Positions 32,676-41,506 of a stretch of DNA of 64,000 bases are shown here, one piece after another. The translations under genes were made by a program, and so were the position numbers. The notes beneath the pieces were generated by a model that was given only the letters and a program-made list of their open reading frames with translations, searched no databases and was not told where the DNA came from. Numbering within the stretch: the first letter of the stretch is position 1; every line of letters begins with the position of its first letter. Source of the DNA: Favolaschia claudopus (Eukaryota; Basidiomycota; Agaricomycetes; Agaricales; Mycenaceae); assembly GCA_037176885.1 (NCBI GenBank), contig JAWWNJ010000053.1, positions 248,001-312,000 of the forward strand. The letters run 5' to 3'.

Positions 32676-33150
32676 GTTCCCGCTAACCAAATTTTGGTTG
32701 TGGAGCCGCAAAACAGTGATCTGGTGCGGATGAAACGCCTCCACACTGCAACAGACAGGTATATATGCATCCACTCTTGCTATCGGTTTCCGATATTGAT
32801 GTCCTATAACACCTTCAGAGTTCTGTTGCAGAGGCCTCTGTCATTATCGTCCACTCGGACTGCGGTCAAACAGTCACTAATGCCTACCTCGTTGAGCCCC
32901 TTCGATCCAGCACCGTTGTAGAGACAGTGGAACGGTAGGCGGCTCAGACAACGCGCGCAACTTGGTGTCATCTACCATGGCCGCCTTCACTCATTGGGTT
33001 CTTGCAAAGACGGCATGTCAACTGGCGTTCACTGATCTCCAAGGTACATCTAATGATTTTGTTTTTCATATTCCCTTCACGCTCACACTAACACTGGCGT
33101 CGGAGATCATGGACCAGCCGGTATACAGGACACCATCGACAACCACAAGT
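32676..33150. other. No recognisable gene
   Basis: Short frames only. Possible remainder of the element whose stump is at 32181-32278. Confidence 0.3.
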
Positions 33151-33155
33151 GCTCT

Positions 33156-33428
33156 ATGGCTTGCCAATCAATGGACTTGGCGTCAATGGCTTCCCTCAAG
33201 ATGACTTTCAAGGCAGCCGAAGATGCTGTGGACGACATGGAGATCAGCAGTGGTAGCGAGAGCGAGGAGGGAGACAAGACCGTCGGGAGAAAGGACCCTA
33301 TATCTGGGTATATTGTACTACGACAAGGACAAGAAGAGGCAGAGCCTATAGTTACCAGCAGTAGCAGCGGCGGCGACCAACCCCATGGTTGCAGCGACCA
33401 GCACAAGGGTACTGACGGAAGTGCTTGA
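33156..33428 (+). CDS. Small acidic hypothetical protein
   Basis: A 90-codon frame with a non-random composition. A short helical start is followed by an acidic Ser/Glu/Asp segment (residues 25-42, e.g. MEISSGSESEEGD), then a Gln/Ser/Gly-rich tail. It has no known domain. It may be the last exon of a longer gene, since coding-like text precedes it. It ends 34 bases before a TIR element. Confidence 0.3.
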   Translation: MACQSMDLASMASLKMTFKAAEDAVDDMEISSGSESEEGDKTVGRKDPISGYIVLRQGQEEAEPIVTSSSSGGDQPHGCSDQHKGTDGSA

Positions 33429-33461
33429 ACATATCGTTCTTCCTTCCGCATATCATATTTA

Positions 33462-34286
33462 CACTAACTCGGCAAAAAAATGTCCGATCGGTTTTTGCTT
33501 CGTTTTTGCACGGAAATGGGACTTTCCATCTGAAACGAAGTTGGAGGTTGTGGAAGTGACTGAGCCGAAATTTTTGCACGCAAATAGATCATCAAAGTCT
33601 GTTGATACGGCATCAACTGGGTGAAACTACCGAAACAGGATATTTTCCGGTTCTGCAGTAGGGGCGCTCAATTCTCAGCTCGTCAGCTCGTCTCGTCCAG
33701 AAAATAATTAATTCCCTAATGAGCTGATGAGGCTGTGATCCCACTCCGCCTCTCGCTCCACTCCTCGTCATATTTTGATCAATCCATCAGCAAATTAATT
33801 ATTTTCTGTACGAGACGAGCTGACGAGCTAAGAATTGAGCGCCCCTAGAAACCGATTTCAGGGTAGCCCAGGTGCATACGTCGAAAGTTCAAGATAAACT
33901 AAGCAATTCCACAAGTTGAACCAAGCAAAAAGGTTGAGCCGTTGTAGCGCTATGACGCGAACAATTCTGCCATTATGATCAAATTTCGGCACATCCTGGT
34001 CAAAATAGCCGAAAATGGCCACTTTGCGCTCGCTGTAGCGCCTTTTTGCCTGCATATTTTTGCTTGGTCTAACTTGGAGAAATACTCGGTAAATATTAGG
34101 CTATAGAATGAGAAAGTCAGCTCTGAGATTGATCGTAATCTGAGCGATCTGGAAAGTCGGATTTTCTGTGTTGTGGCCGGCCTGATGGCGCATCATATTT
34201 TGCCGCAAAATAAATACGGCAGGATAATCCCCCTTGATTCTACAAACTACACTGTAAGTCATTTGAAGCCGAAATGTATGTCCATT
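33462..34286. mobile_element. ACACTAACTCGG family, copy 2 (right end lost)
   Basis: The left end CACTAACTCGGC plus A7 follows TA at 33460-33461. The body follows copy 1 (10515-11202) closely until tatgtccatt near 34286, where it breaks off before the right terminus. A 185-bp MITE is inserted at 33661-33845. Confidence 0.8.
33661..33845. mobile_element. MITE (185 bp) nested in copy 2
   Basis: The ends are GGGGCGCTCAATTCTCAGCT and the inverse (agctaagaattgagcgcccc), with arms of about 50 bp including aattaattattttctg. Flanked by TA at 33659-33660 and 33846-33847. Copy 1 lacks it at the matching place (gcagtgaccgatttcag), which gives an approximate empty site. Confidence 0.85.
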
Positions 34287-34481
34287 ACATAGTTTTTGTG
34301 TTTTTTTTTAGTACGAGCAATTACTGTCTCTTTTATCTTCAATGAAAAATGAATTCCTGTCAAAAAAAGCACAAGATCCCAGTGCTACATTCGATACTAG
34401 TATTAGGTTTGTTTTGTCTAGATTGGCAGAGGGTTCCGGAAATTACAACGCGTACATTTTGCTCGCAACCGAAACCACATC

Positions 34482-34760
34482 ATGCCCAACCCCGGTGGCT
34501 CCAATGGACGTGAAGCACAAGAATGTATTGATCACCGTAACTGAATCTAGACTTCTCTTACTGATAACAGTTCCCAAGATCCATCTGACGAGACTCTGAG
34601 AGCGGCTTTCGCACATTACGCCAAAGAAAATAGTGGGTCTGGTCTCGAAGCCAGTCACCAGATTGCACGTCTCAAACACGATTTTAACCTGAACATAGGG
34701 TAGTTCAATATGCTTTTCAATGCACTATCAGAGAGTAAAGCATTGAACAGACGTACCACT
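34482..34760 (+). pseudogene. Integrase-core (mushroom-type) transposase, N-terminal part
   Basis: Coding text from ATG 34482 and, after a probable short intron or frame break near 34520-34550, an open stretch (LRAAFAHYAKENSGSG, then IARLKHDFNLNIG) resembles the N-terminal helical DNA-binding region of integrase-core-domain proteins that I recall from many mushroom genomes. A TAG stop follows 'NIG', and the sequence is cut at 34760 by the Ngaro-like element. The catalytic part resumes at 39693. The frame breaks show it was probably already decaying. Confidence 0.45.
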
Positions 34761-34901
34761 TGGATGGTCTGGAGAGACCAAGGGGATTGGCTAAGATCAC
34801 GTCATCCCCTCCTCGTCATCTCATCTTTTTTGCTTCCTCCCACCACGTTCGCTTTCTCCCCGCCTTCGCTGCCCTCCTCCTCCTTAGTTTTTCTTTGTCG
34901 T
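34761..34901 (+). repeat. Split direct repeat A1
   Basis: Begins tggatggtctggagagacca and ends ctttgtcgt. Its partner A2 is at 39350-39500. It lies 46 bases before the gag ATG, so it probably also holds the promoter/leader. Confidence 0.9.
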
Positions 34902-34947
34902 TCTTTCTTCATCATCACCTCACCTCCCATCACTGCTCCCGTCGACG

Positions 34948-35835
34948 ATGACCGGCACCACTGACACGGCCCCCACTGCCTCGCAGTTCAACGACCTCAA
35001 AAAGATGATGGAAGATTTGGCGGGAGTTGTTAATAATCTCTCCGGCGAGATTTCGAAGCGACCGGCGGCGTCTGCTATTGAGCAGCTCACTGGCGCCCCC
35101 GCCGACCCCTTGGCGTTCCCGCCCGCTTCTAATGGTAAGTACCCGGCCCTGCTTACTTCTGTTCTCTACCCGCACCTTGCCGCCGACGTCATCACGCAAA
35201 TCGGCAAGTTCGAGTTCCCGCCGACCCACCTCGGTCGCCTCCTCCCCACCGTCTCTGCCCCACCGCCCATCCCCCTCGTCCTCACCACCAACGCTGATGG
35301 CGGACTGGTGTTTACCCCGGTCCCCACTGTCACCGGCGCCACTGCGCTGCTCCGCGAAGTCCCCGACGTTGCTACTTTCGCCGAAGCCTGGGCAATTTTC
35401 TCTGCCGTGCTCCAGAATGAGAACTCCGCCCTCCCTGCTGCCCAGGCCCTCAACGCGCACCTCACCAACGTCATCGGCTTTGCGCGCGCGTTTCCGTGGG
35501 CGTCCGTCTTGGACTACCACGTTGCTTTTGTGCAGGCTCGGAGTCGTGACCCCTTCTTCAACCCCATCTCCTGGAGCAGGGGTGACTCTCACCTGCACAC
35601 CAAGCTCCTCCTCACTCCCCTCCTCCTTATGCCGCCCACCCTGCCTGCTCCTTCTCCTGCTCCAGCCAGCGCTGCTCGCACCCAGGTATGCTACAATTAC
35701 AACAACGCTACTGTGGGTTGTGACGCACCTTCGTGCCCGCGCCGCCATGTCTGCCGGGGATGCGGAGGTGCCCACCCTCTCTTCTCCTGTGCCCTCGCAG
35801 GTGCCGCGGCTGTGCCTTCCGCCGCTGCGCCCTGA
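34948..35835 (+). CDS. Ngaro-like Gag
   Basis: 295 codons from ATG to a TGA at 35833-35835. The N-terminal 50 residues look helical, the middle is Pro/Leu/Ala-rich, and the C-terminus has a cysteine/histidine cluster with pattern C-x8-C-x4-C-x3-H-x-C-x2-C-x3-H-x4-C (from CYNYNN to HPLFSC). This is like the RNA-binding fingers in Gag proteins of basidiomycete DIRS-group elements. Gag would package the element RNA. The RT frame is the same frame directly after the TGA, so Gag and Pol are separated by one stop only. Open overlapping frames on both strands are by-products of the C-rich codon use. Confidence 0.75.
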   Translation: MTGTTDTAPTASQFNDLKKMMEDLAGVVNNLSGEISKRPAASAIEQLTGAPADPLAFPPASNGKYPALLTSVLYPHLAADVITQIGKFEFPPTHLGRLLPTVSAPPPIPLVLTTNADGGLVFTPVPTVTGATALLREVPDVATFAEAWAIFSAVLQNENSALPAAQALNAHLTNVIGFARAFPWASVLDYHVAFVQARSRDPFFNPISWSRGDSHLHTKLLLTPLLLMPPTLPAPSPAPASAARTQVCYNYNNATVGCDAPSCPRRHVCRGCGGAHPLFSCALAGAAAVPSAAAP

Positions 35836-37515
35836 GGTGGCGCTGGGGGCAGGGCTTTGGTGCGACGAGCTTTGACGGCCTCGTCTTTCTTGCACCCCCC
35901 TGCCCCCTCCGCGGCGCTTGCAGCGCCTAGCCGTCTTTCCATATCCCCGAATGTAGCCCGGTTTGTTTCGCGCCGGGTTAGCCCACCCGGTGTCGTACCT
36001 CAAGTACCGGGCCAGCGAGGGGGAGAGGTTGAATCCTCTCCTCGCTCTGCGAGGAGGGAAGTCTCTTTTCTCCCCCCTTACATTCTGGATATCAAAACTG
36101 ACCATATTTTGCCGGTCCTTAACAAGCTCCTTGAGCCTTTGCCTCCGCCTCCTACCCGTCCTAACACCACCCTCCACTTCCCCCTCACCACCCCCCATCT
36201 CCTCCCCATGCCCGTTGTGAAACTCCGACCCCATGTATGGTGTGATGCGCTGCGCTCCTATCCTGACCGGCTCTTCGCTGACTCCGTCGTTGCTGCCATT
36301 AAATACGGTGTACATCTTGGTGTCGTTAATAATCATATTCTCCGTCCACCCTCCTTCGCTCCCCCTCCCCTCCCCTCTGCCCTTGAGTACCCCGACACTG
36401 TTGACGCTGATATTGACCTTGAGGTTTCCCTCGGTCGTATCATCGACGTCTCTGCCACACCTGCCGCCGCTACAGCCTTCCTTGCTCCCCTTGGTTCTGT
36501 CCCCAAGAAGTATTCCACCAAGCGCCGTCGCATCCACCACCTCTCCTACCCCCGTGGCCACTCGGTCAATGACGCCATTCCGGCCGAGTTTGGTTCGCTG
36601 GTGTTTGAGGCAGTGCTTCAGGCTATTGACCGCATTCGTGCTGCTGGTCCTGGTGCTTTCCTGTACAAGGCTGACTTGGAGGCTGCCTTTCGCCATATCC
36701 CCATACACCCCGCTGATTGGAAGTATATGGGCTTCTGTTGGAAGGGTCGTACCTTCCTTGACATATTCCTTCCCTTTGGCCTGCGCACTGCCCCTCGTCT
36801 CTATAATTTCTTTGCAGAGGCTCATCACTGGATTCTTACCAACCAGCATGCAACGTTGCGCGATCTCCAGCATTACCTTGATGACTGGATCAACGTGACG
36901 TCTGCCTCTCTGGGGGCTGATTACGCTCTTGCGGCGCGCGATGACTTCCGTCGGACAACGCGCGAGCTGGGCTTCTCGCTTTCTGAGAAGAAGGAGGAGG
37001 GCCCTTGTCACTGTCTCGAGTTCTTGGGCATTGAGCTTGACACGGTACAGATGCAGGCACGGCTTCCCCAGGACAAGCTGGAGCGCCTCCTGGGCATGCT
37101 ACAAGTGTGTCTGGAGCGTGGTTCTGCTTCTTTCCACGAGCTGGAGCGGCTCTGTGGTCACTTTGTCTTTGCGCAGTCTGTCATACCTATAGGGCGGTAC
37201 TTCACACGGCGAGTCCGTGACTTCATGCGTTCCATCTCCTCCCTTCCCCATACCCTCTCGCGTCGCATTCCATCTGAGGCCCGCAAGGATCTCTTGTGGT
37301 GGATGGAGTATCTGCCGTCCTTCAATGGCATCTTCACTATCTCCCCTCCCCCTCCTGAGCTTGCTGTTTACACTGACGCTAGTGGCAAGCTTGGCCTTGG
37401 TGGGACATGGGTTGAGGGTGATGTCTTCTTTGCAGAACGTTGTCCCAAGCGGCGGATGGGCCTCCCTATCCACTGGAAGGAGATGCAGGCTGTTCTGCGC
37501 GCGGCAGAGCTGTAG
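35836..37515 (+). CDS. Reverse transcriptase and N-terminal half of RNase H
   Basis: Open from the codon after the Gag TGA to a TAG at 37513-37515. There is no early ATG, so translation depends on read-through or a lost start. RT motifs in order are VPKKYSTKRRRIHHLSYPRG, LYKADLEAAFRHIPIHP (catalytic Asp), LPFGLRTAP and the YLDD box (36874-36885). RNase H starts with VYTDASGKLGLGGTW and HWKEMQA. The TAG then cuts RNase H before its next catalytic Asp (HIDNAAVASC), which lies in the same frame downstream. The RT core looks complete, and the TAG looks like a single nonsense change. Confidence 0.82.
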   Translation, partial: GGAGGRALVRRALTASSFLHPPAPSAALAAPSRLSISPNVARFVSRRVSPPGVVPQVPGQRGGEVESSPRSARREVSFLPPYILDIKTDHILPVLNKLLEPLPPPPTRPNTTLHFPLTTPHLLPMPVVKLRPHVWCDALRSYPDRLFADSVVAAIKYGVHLGVVNNHILRPPSFAPPPLPSALEYPDTVDADIDLEVSLGRIIDVSATPAAATAFLAPLGSVPKKYSTKRRRIHHLSYPRGHSVNDAIPAEFGSLVFEAVLQAIDRIRAAGPGAFLYKADLEAAFRHIPIHPADWKYMGFCWKGRTFLDIFLPFGLRTAPRLYNFFAEAHHWILTNQHATLRDLQHYLDDWINVTSASLGADYALAARDDFRRTTRELGFSLSEKKEEGPCHCLEFLGIELDTVQMQARLPQDKLERLLGMLQVCLERGSASFHELERLCGHFVFAQSVIPIGRYFTRRVRDFMRSISSLPHTLSRRIPSEARKDLLWWMEYLPSFNGIFTISPPPPELAVYTDASGKLGLGGTWVEGDVFFAERCPKRRMGLPIHWKEMQAVLRAAEL

Positions 37516-39141
37516 CACCCACACTGGCGTGGGTTTGAGGTTATCTTCCATATTGATAATGCTGCTGTCGCTAGCTGCCTTAACTCGGGTTCTATTGATC
37601 ATCCTTCAACCCAGCAGCTCTTCAGGTCCTTTGCGTTGTTGGCGGCGCGTGCGGGGTTTACATTTCTGGGTGAACCTCGACCGACTCCGTCCTCACTGGG
37701 TACTCCCTCACCGGAGTGGCTCGAGGCCAACTCGCACCTCCACCCAGCCGTTGCGGACCTCATCTGGTACAGTCTCAAGCCTGCCACCCGCGCTGGGTAC
37801 GATGGTGTCGTTGCCATGTACTCTGTCTTCGCCCGAAGCCGTGGCTTCACCCATCCTGACGGCAAGGTGCTTCCCGCCACCGCCGCTGGTCTCCAGCTCT
37901 GGATCGCAGAGAAGGCTCCCTTTGTCCAGCCTGCTACGCTCTCCCGTTACCTCTCCAGCTTGCGCACCATTCACATCGAGCATGGATGGTCGGTTGAGGC
38001 GCTTGACGACCCCATTCTCAAGCGCCTCATCAGCGCCGCTGAACGCCGGTACGGTACTGCGCCCCGCCGCCTTCGTCGGCCCATCACGCGCCAGATCCTC
38101 GCTGACATTATCGCGGAGCTCCCAGACGACCATGATGGTAGGATGCTCGCCTCCGCTTTCACCCTTGCCTGGACAGCATTCATGCGCTGCGGGGAGTTCA
38201 CAGTCGCTGACGGTGCAGCCTTTGACCCCTCCATCAACCTTACAGAGGGCTGCATCTCGAATGTCACTGACTCCTCCCTTCTCTGCACCATCCAGGCAAG
38301 CAAGACGGACCCTGGACGGCGAGGGGCTCAGGTCCTTTGTGGGGCCGCTGTTGGTGCCCCAACCTGTCCTGTTGCCAGGTTCAGAGCGTACCGTGAGTGT
38401 CGTCCAGCTGTCTCCCCATATGCTCCGCTGTTCGTCACCTCCACGGGTGCACCCCTCTCACGCTCCTTTGCCCTCTCCGCACTTGACGACTGCCTTCGAA
38501 GGGCTGGGTATAGCTCGGGTGAGTTCACCGGCCACAGTTTCCGCCGTGGAGCTGCCTTCGCTGCTGCAGAGGCGGGGTACACTCAGGAGCAGATCAAGCT
38601 CCTGGGCCGCTGGAAGTCAGACGCGTGGAAGCTCTATGTTGACTGCCCCCTCTCCATGCTACGTGAGTTGTCCTCCAAACTCCACTCCACCTCTGCCGTC
38701 TATCGCTCCCGTCCTGCCTCCACACCCCCTGTTGCCCCCGCTACCCCTCCCCGTCTCTTCATCCGGATTCCAGCCCGTCCCACACCTCTCCCCCCTCCAC
38801 CCCCTCCCCCTTCCCTCCCTGCTTCCAAGCGGTCTTCCTCGAAGCGCGCGCCTTCACCTCTCCCCCCTCCACCCACCCCCCTGGTTCTCTCCACTTCTAA
38901 ACATCCTTCTTCGAGACGTGCAGCCGCATCTGTCCCCCCTCCATCCGCTCCCCCTGCCCCCTCTACTGCAAAACGGTCTTCTTCGAAACGCGTGCCTCCA
39001 TCTGTCCCCCCTCCATCCTTGCCAGCCTCGCTCCCCCGTCCCTTGAGGGCGCCAAAGCCTCCTCGCACCGGACCCACACGTACTGCTGCTGTCTCCCGTC
39101 AAGCACAGTTTGCGCGGCGACGTGAGACTGGCTGGCACTAG
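37516..39141 (+). CDS. RNase H C-terminal half plus tyrosine recombinase
   Basis: Same frame as RT, open from 37516 to the stop at 39141. No ATG occurs before the recombinase domain is well under way (first Met about 37818), which argues for an original RT-RNase H-recombinase polyprotein. RNase H continues with HIDNAAVASC. The recombinase shows the conserved Arg (AFMRCGEF, about 38185), HSFRRG (H-x-x-R, about 38530), GRW and the nucleophile Tyr in WKLYVDCP (about 38636), and would insert the circular DNA copy. After the Tyr comes a tail of about 165 residues made of Pro/Ser/Lys/Arg repeats with SSSKR motifs. Confidence 0.82.
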   Translation, partial: HPHWRGFEVIFHIDNAAVASCLNSGSIDHPSTQQLFRSFALLAARAGFTFLGEPRPTPSSLGTPSPEWLEANSHLHPAVADLIWYSLKPATRAGYDGVVAMYSVFARSRGFTHPDGKVLPATAAGLQLWIAEKAPFVQPATLSRYLSSLRTIHIEHGWSVEALDDPILKRLISAAERRYGTAPRRLRRPITRQILADIIAELPDDHDGRMLASAFTLAWTAFMRCGEFTVADGAAFDPSINLTEGCISNVTDSSLLCTIQASKTDPGRRGAQVLCGAAVGAPTCPVARFRAYRECRPAVSPYAPLFVTSTGAPLSRSFALSALDDCLRRAGYSSGEFTGHSFRRGAAFAAAEAGYTQEQIKLLGRWKSDAWKLYVDCPLSMLRELSSKLHSTSAVYRSRPASTPPVAPATPPRLFIRIPARPTPLPPPPPPPSLPASKRSSSKRAPSPLPPPPTPLVLSTSKHPSSRRAAASVPPPSAPPAPSTAKRSSSKRVPPSVPPPSLPASLPRPLRAPKPPRTGPTRTAAVSRQAQFARRRETGWH

Positions 39142-39223
39142 CATACTGTTTGTGGAGTGCCTCTGGCTTCTGCGCTCTTCCTCCCCCACCTTTGGCTGGT
39201 CGCTTGCGCAGAGCTTTGTTCTT

Positions 39224-39349
39224 GGGCTGCCGAGGCCCTCCCTTGCTGTAGAGGTATTGCGGACTCGAGAGCCGAGTCATCTGCCCAAAAGTAGACAAAA
39301 ATCATATTTCTCACGCATCTCTCTCTCTCTCAGTGACTAGCGCCAATCC
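39224..39349 (+). repeat. Split direct repeat B1
   Basis: 126 bp from gggctgccgaggccctccct to agcgccaatcc, matching B2. It directly abuts A2, re-creating the junction expected in the circular intermediate. Confidence 0.9.
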
Positions 39350-39500
39350 TGGATGGTCTGGAGAGACCAAGGGGATTGGCTAAGATCACGTCATCCCCTC
39401 CTCGTCATCTCATCTTTTTTGCTTCCTCCCACCACGTTCGCTTTCTCCCCGCCTTCGCTGCCCTCCTCCTCCTTAGTTTTCCTTAGTTTTTCTTTGTCGT
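39350..39500 (+). repeat. Split direct repeat A2
   Basis: Matches A1 except for an extra ccttagtttt, a 10-bp tandem duplication near 39480. Confidence 0.9.
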
Positions 39501-39566
39501 CCCACCCTCCATCCCCAGCTTCTCCTTAGTCTTTTGCATACCTGTGTAGATTTTTAGCTACACGGG

Positions 39567-39692
39567 GGGCTGCCGAGGCCCTCCCTTGCTGTAGAGGTAT
39601 TGCGGACTCGAGAGCCGAGTCATCTGCCCAAAAGTAGACAAAAATCATATTTCTCACGCATCTCTCTCTCTCTCAGTGACTAGCGCCAATCC
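39567..39692 (+). repeat. Split direct repeat B2
   Basis: 126 bp copy of B1, marking the right end of the Ngaro-like element. The next base resumes the interrupted transposase gene. Confidence 0.9.
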
Positions 39693-40340
39693 CTATTCAA
39701 GTTACGCAAACGCGTCCAGGCTCCGTCAGTCCGCAAAACAGCCAAAACAATGCATCCGGCAGACCTTAGCCAGCATGTTGTGGATATCAAAGAGAACGAT
39801 TTCCTCGGCCTATGGGGAGTGGATCAAGTCAGAGGCCGGTTGGCAATTGAGGGCATTTTTGTGACACGTTCTTTTCCTCCTCTGATTCCCCTGCACAGCC
39901 GAGCTACCCGTACTGCACTACATGACAATTTCGATGATGAATTCGACCAGCGGTTTGTTGGCAACAAGAAATCGAAGAAACATCGCACACATCTCTTTGC
40001 GCTCGGTCCCTGGCATCAAGAGCACTCTGACGGGCACGAGAAACTCGGAGAACAAGCTCTGCTGCTTGGTAAAGGAATTCATCTCCCAATCTATGGTTCC
40101 AAGGATCAGTACGCTGCATGGTTGCACGCACTTGTCCTCGTGCCCAATGTCCGGAATGCGCTGGCAATTGCGCACTACTATCTTGATCTCGTCGAAGGTA
40201 GAGGTTGCGAGTCTTTTCTCCTCGTCATGTATACACTTGAATAGACTGTTCACACTTTACTGATAGACAGGATTTCTATACAGCTTACCGTCGATAGTGG
40301 AACAGAGTGCACCGAGATGCTCAAGATCCATGAGACCCTC
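39693..40340 (+). pseudogene. Integrase-core (mushroom-type) transposase, catalytic part, truncated
   Basis: Continuation of the gene cut by the Ngaro-like element. From about 39750 an open exon runs to 40197. After a 69-nt intron (GT 40198, AG 40266) the next exon reads RISIQLTVDSGTE. Motifs are HSDGHEKLGEQA (catalytic Asp, about 40029), LPIYGSKDQ, VPNVRNALAIAHYYLDL and the second Asp in LTVDSG. I recall this order from integrase-core-domain transposon proteins in mushrooms. The third acidic residue (normally in an HN-x-IEG-type motif further on) is absent: coding ends near 40340. The gene is therefore dead twice over. Confidence 0.6.
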
Positions 40341-40517
40341 TATACTTTAGCTTCAATTCAGGTCCAGCTGTGACCTGAATCTGTACAGTGCTGGAATATG
40401 AACTACTTTAATTCGACCGGTCGGTCGATCTGCCATGACGACGCAATCATTGAATACAACATGGTCCACGATTGACCCATAATACAGCACCCGTAGACCG
40501 GCATACACAACCTTTGT

Positions 40518-41193
40518 TCATTCATCCACCATAGTCAGCTCCGCTTCGTCGAAGTCAGAAATTTGAGGGAAGCGCGCATGAGAGAAGAAGAGTTTCGCAT
40601 CCATAACCCCAATGTTTTTGATTGAGTACTGGGTGCCTGATATGTGTCAGTGGAAACGCCAGAAATCAGATTGGTGGTAATACCTGCCTCGGGGTGCCTG
40701 GAACATGTCCCCTGGGCTCAGGAGGAATACATCCTCGTCGATTGTTGCGCGTATCAAGCCTTGAATCACGAGAAACATCTTGAGGGTTCGATACAACATT
40801 TTTGAGACCAATGTGTCAGTTTTGAGAAGATTCACGCTTACGAAAGTGTTGTCTCGAGTACATTTTCTTTTCTTCACACCCATAGGGGGAATGAGAATCT
40901 GGCCTGCGGACATGAAGCTCGAGTCACAAAGAGTTCTTTGAAATTGCCAAGCCGTTTCTCCTGAATCCCCAAGAGTCTCGTGCGGTTCTAGTTTCAGCCT
41001 CTGCCATTGGAAGGCGAGATCTGGGGAACGAAATTCACCGTCGCAGGCTACAGCCTCAGGTCTAGCGTTGATGGTCACCGTTCGAGGGAGGCATGGAAGC
41101 AGTCGGCTAGTGAACACGTGCAACCACGTTTCTCTTATTGCTGTTTGCGTATCAATATATGGGCTACGGGGTTTAGCCAGAGGTACTGCTATA
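40518..41193 (-). pseudogene. CENP-C/Mif2-type cupin domain gene, C-terminal part
   Basis: Minus-strand exons: about 41193-40842, 40778-40688 and 40636-40518 (stop TGA). Joined, they give a cupin like the C-terminal dimerisation domain of CENP-C/Mif2: the phrases FMSAGQILIPPMGVKKRK, IRATIDEDVFLLSPGDMFQ and APRG, then YSIKNIG and DAKLFFSHA in the expected order. The first intron (40841-40779) is GT-AG. The second needs a GC donor at 40687 to keep frame, or marks a one-base lesion. Upstream, a MITE (41194-41343) interrupts the reading frame, and no CENP-C motif (Arg-rich DNA/nucleosome binding) is seen. CENP-C scaffolds the kinetochore; this copy is probably a relic or extra copy. Confidence 0.65.
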
Positions 41194-41343
41194 CTGTAGC
41201 CTTCTGTATGACTACGCGTAACGGAGGCCTGTTTCTGCTGACAAATCACCCATATATGGTAAGTCACCTTCCTTAAAAGGGTGATTTGTAAGCTGTTTCA
41301 GCCGTTTCAGCCTGTAACGGTCCAAAATTGGTTTCAGTCATAC
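41194..41343. mobile_element. MITE, CTGTA...TGTATGACTG family, copy 2
   Basis: The left end CTGTAGCCTTCTGTATGACT follows TA (41192-41193). The body matches 15675-15844, and the right end is cut after ggtttcagtcatac. It sits inside the CENP-C-like reading frame, and coding-like text seems to resume beyond it (about 41344-41410). Confidence 0.75.
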
Positions 41344-41489
41344 CGTTGCGCGATTGACCCTCTGGAAAGACGTTGTGCTCGGTTGCCATCTTGTAGAATT
41401 CTGTGAGGATATAACCACCCGTACAGTACTACATGTATGTCTTCCGTAAACTCGCAGTTCAGACTGTGGACCGCGCGAGTATATAATAC

Positions 41490-41506
41490 ACACACACACA
41501 CACCTG
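41490..41506. repeat. (CA)n microsatellite
   Basis: About eight CA units in a row. Confidence 0.8.

Larger units (their letters stand above)
34761..39692 (+). mobile_element. Ngaro-like tyrosine-recombinase retrotransposon with split direct repeats
   Basis: The order is A1 (34761-34901), gag, RT, RNase H, tyrosine recombinase, B1 (39224-39349), A2 (39350-39500), B2 (39567-39692). B1 and B2 are both 126 bp and appear identical. A1 and A2 match over 141 bp except a 10-bp tandem gain in A2. The split direct A1-coding-B1A2B2 arrangement distinguishes Ngaro/PAT-type elements from DIRS (inverted repeats). No target duplication is seen, as expected for recombinase-mediated insertion. It splits an integrase-core transposase gene. 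Confidence 0.88.

Noticed and set aside
34930..37011. 693-codon open frame on the minus strand
   Set aside because: It lies antisense to Gag and RT of the Ngaro-like element. The C-rich codon use of the sense strand keeps the opposite frame open; the text has no domain and the sense strand carries clear RT motifs.
35027..39046. Long Ser/Pro/Leu-rich plus-strand frames overlapping Gag, RT and recombinase
   Set aside because: They are out-of-frame by-products of the same codon bias; catalytic motifs are all in the other frame.
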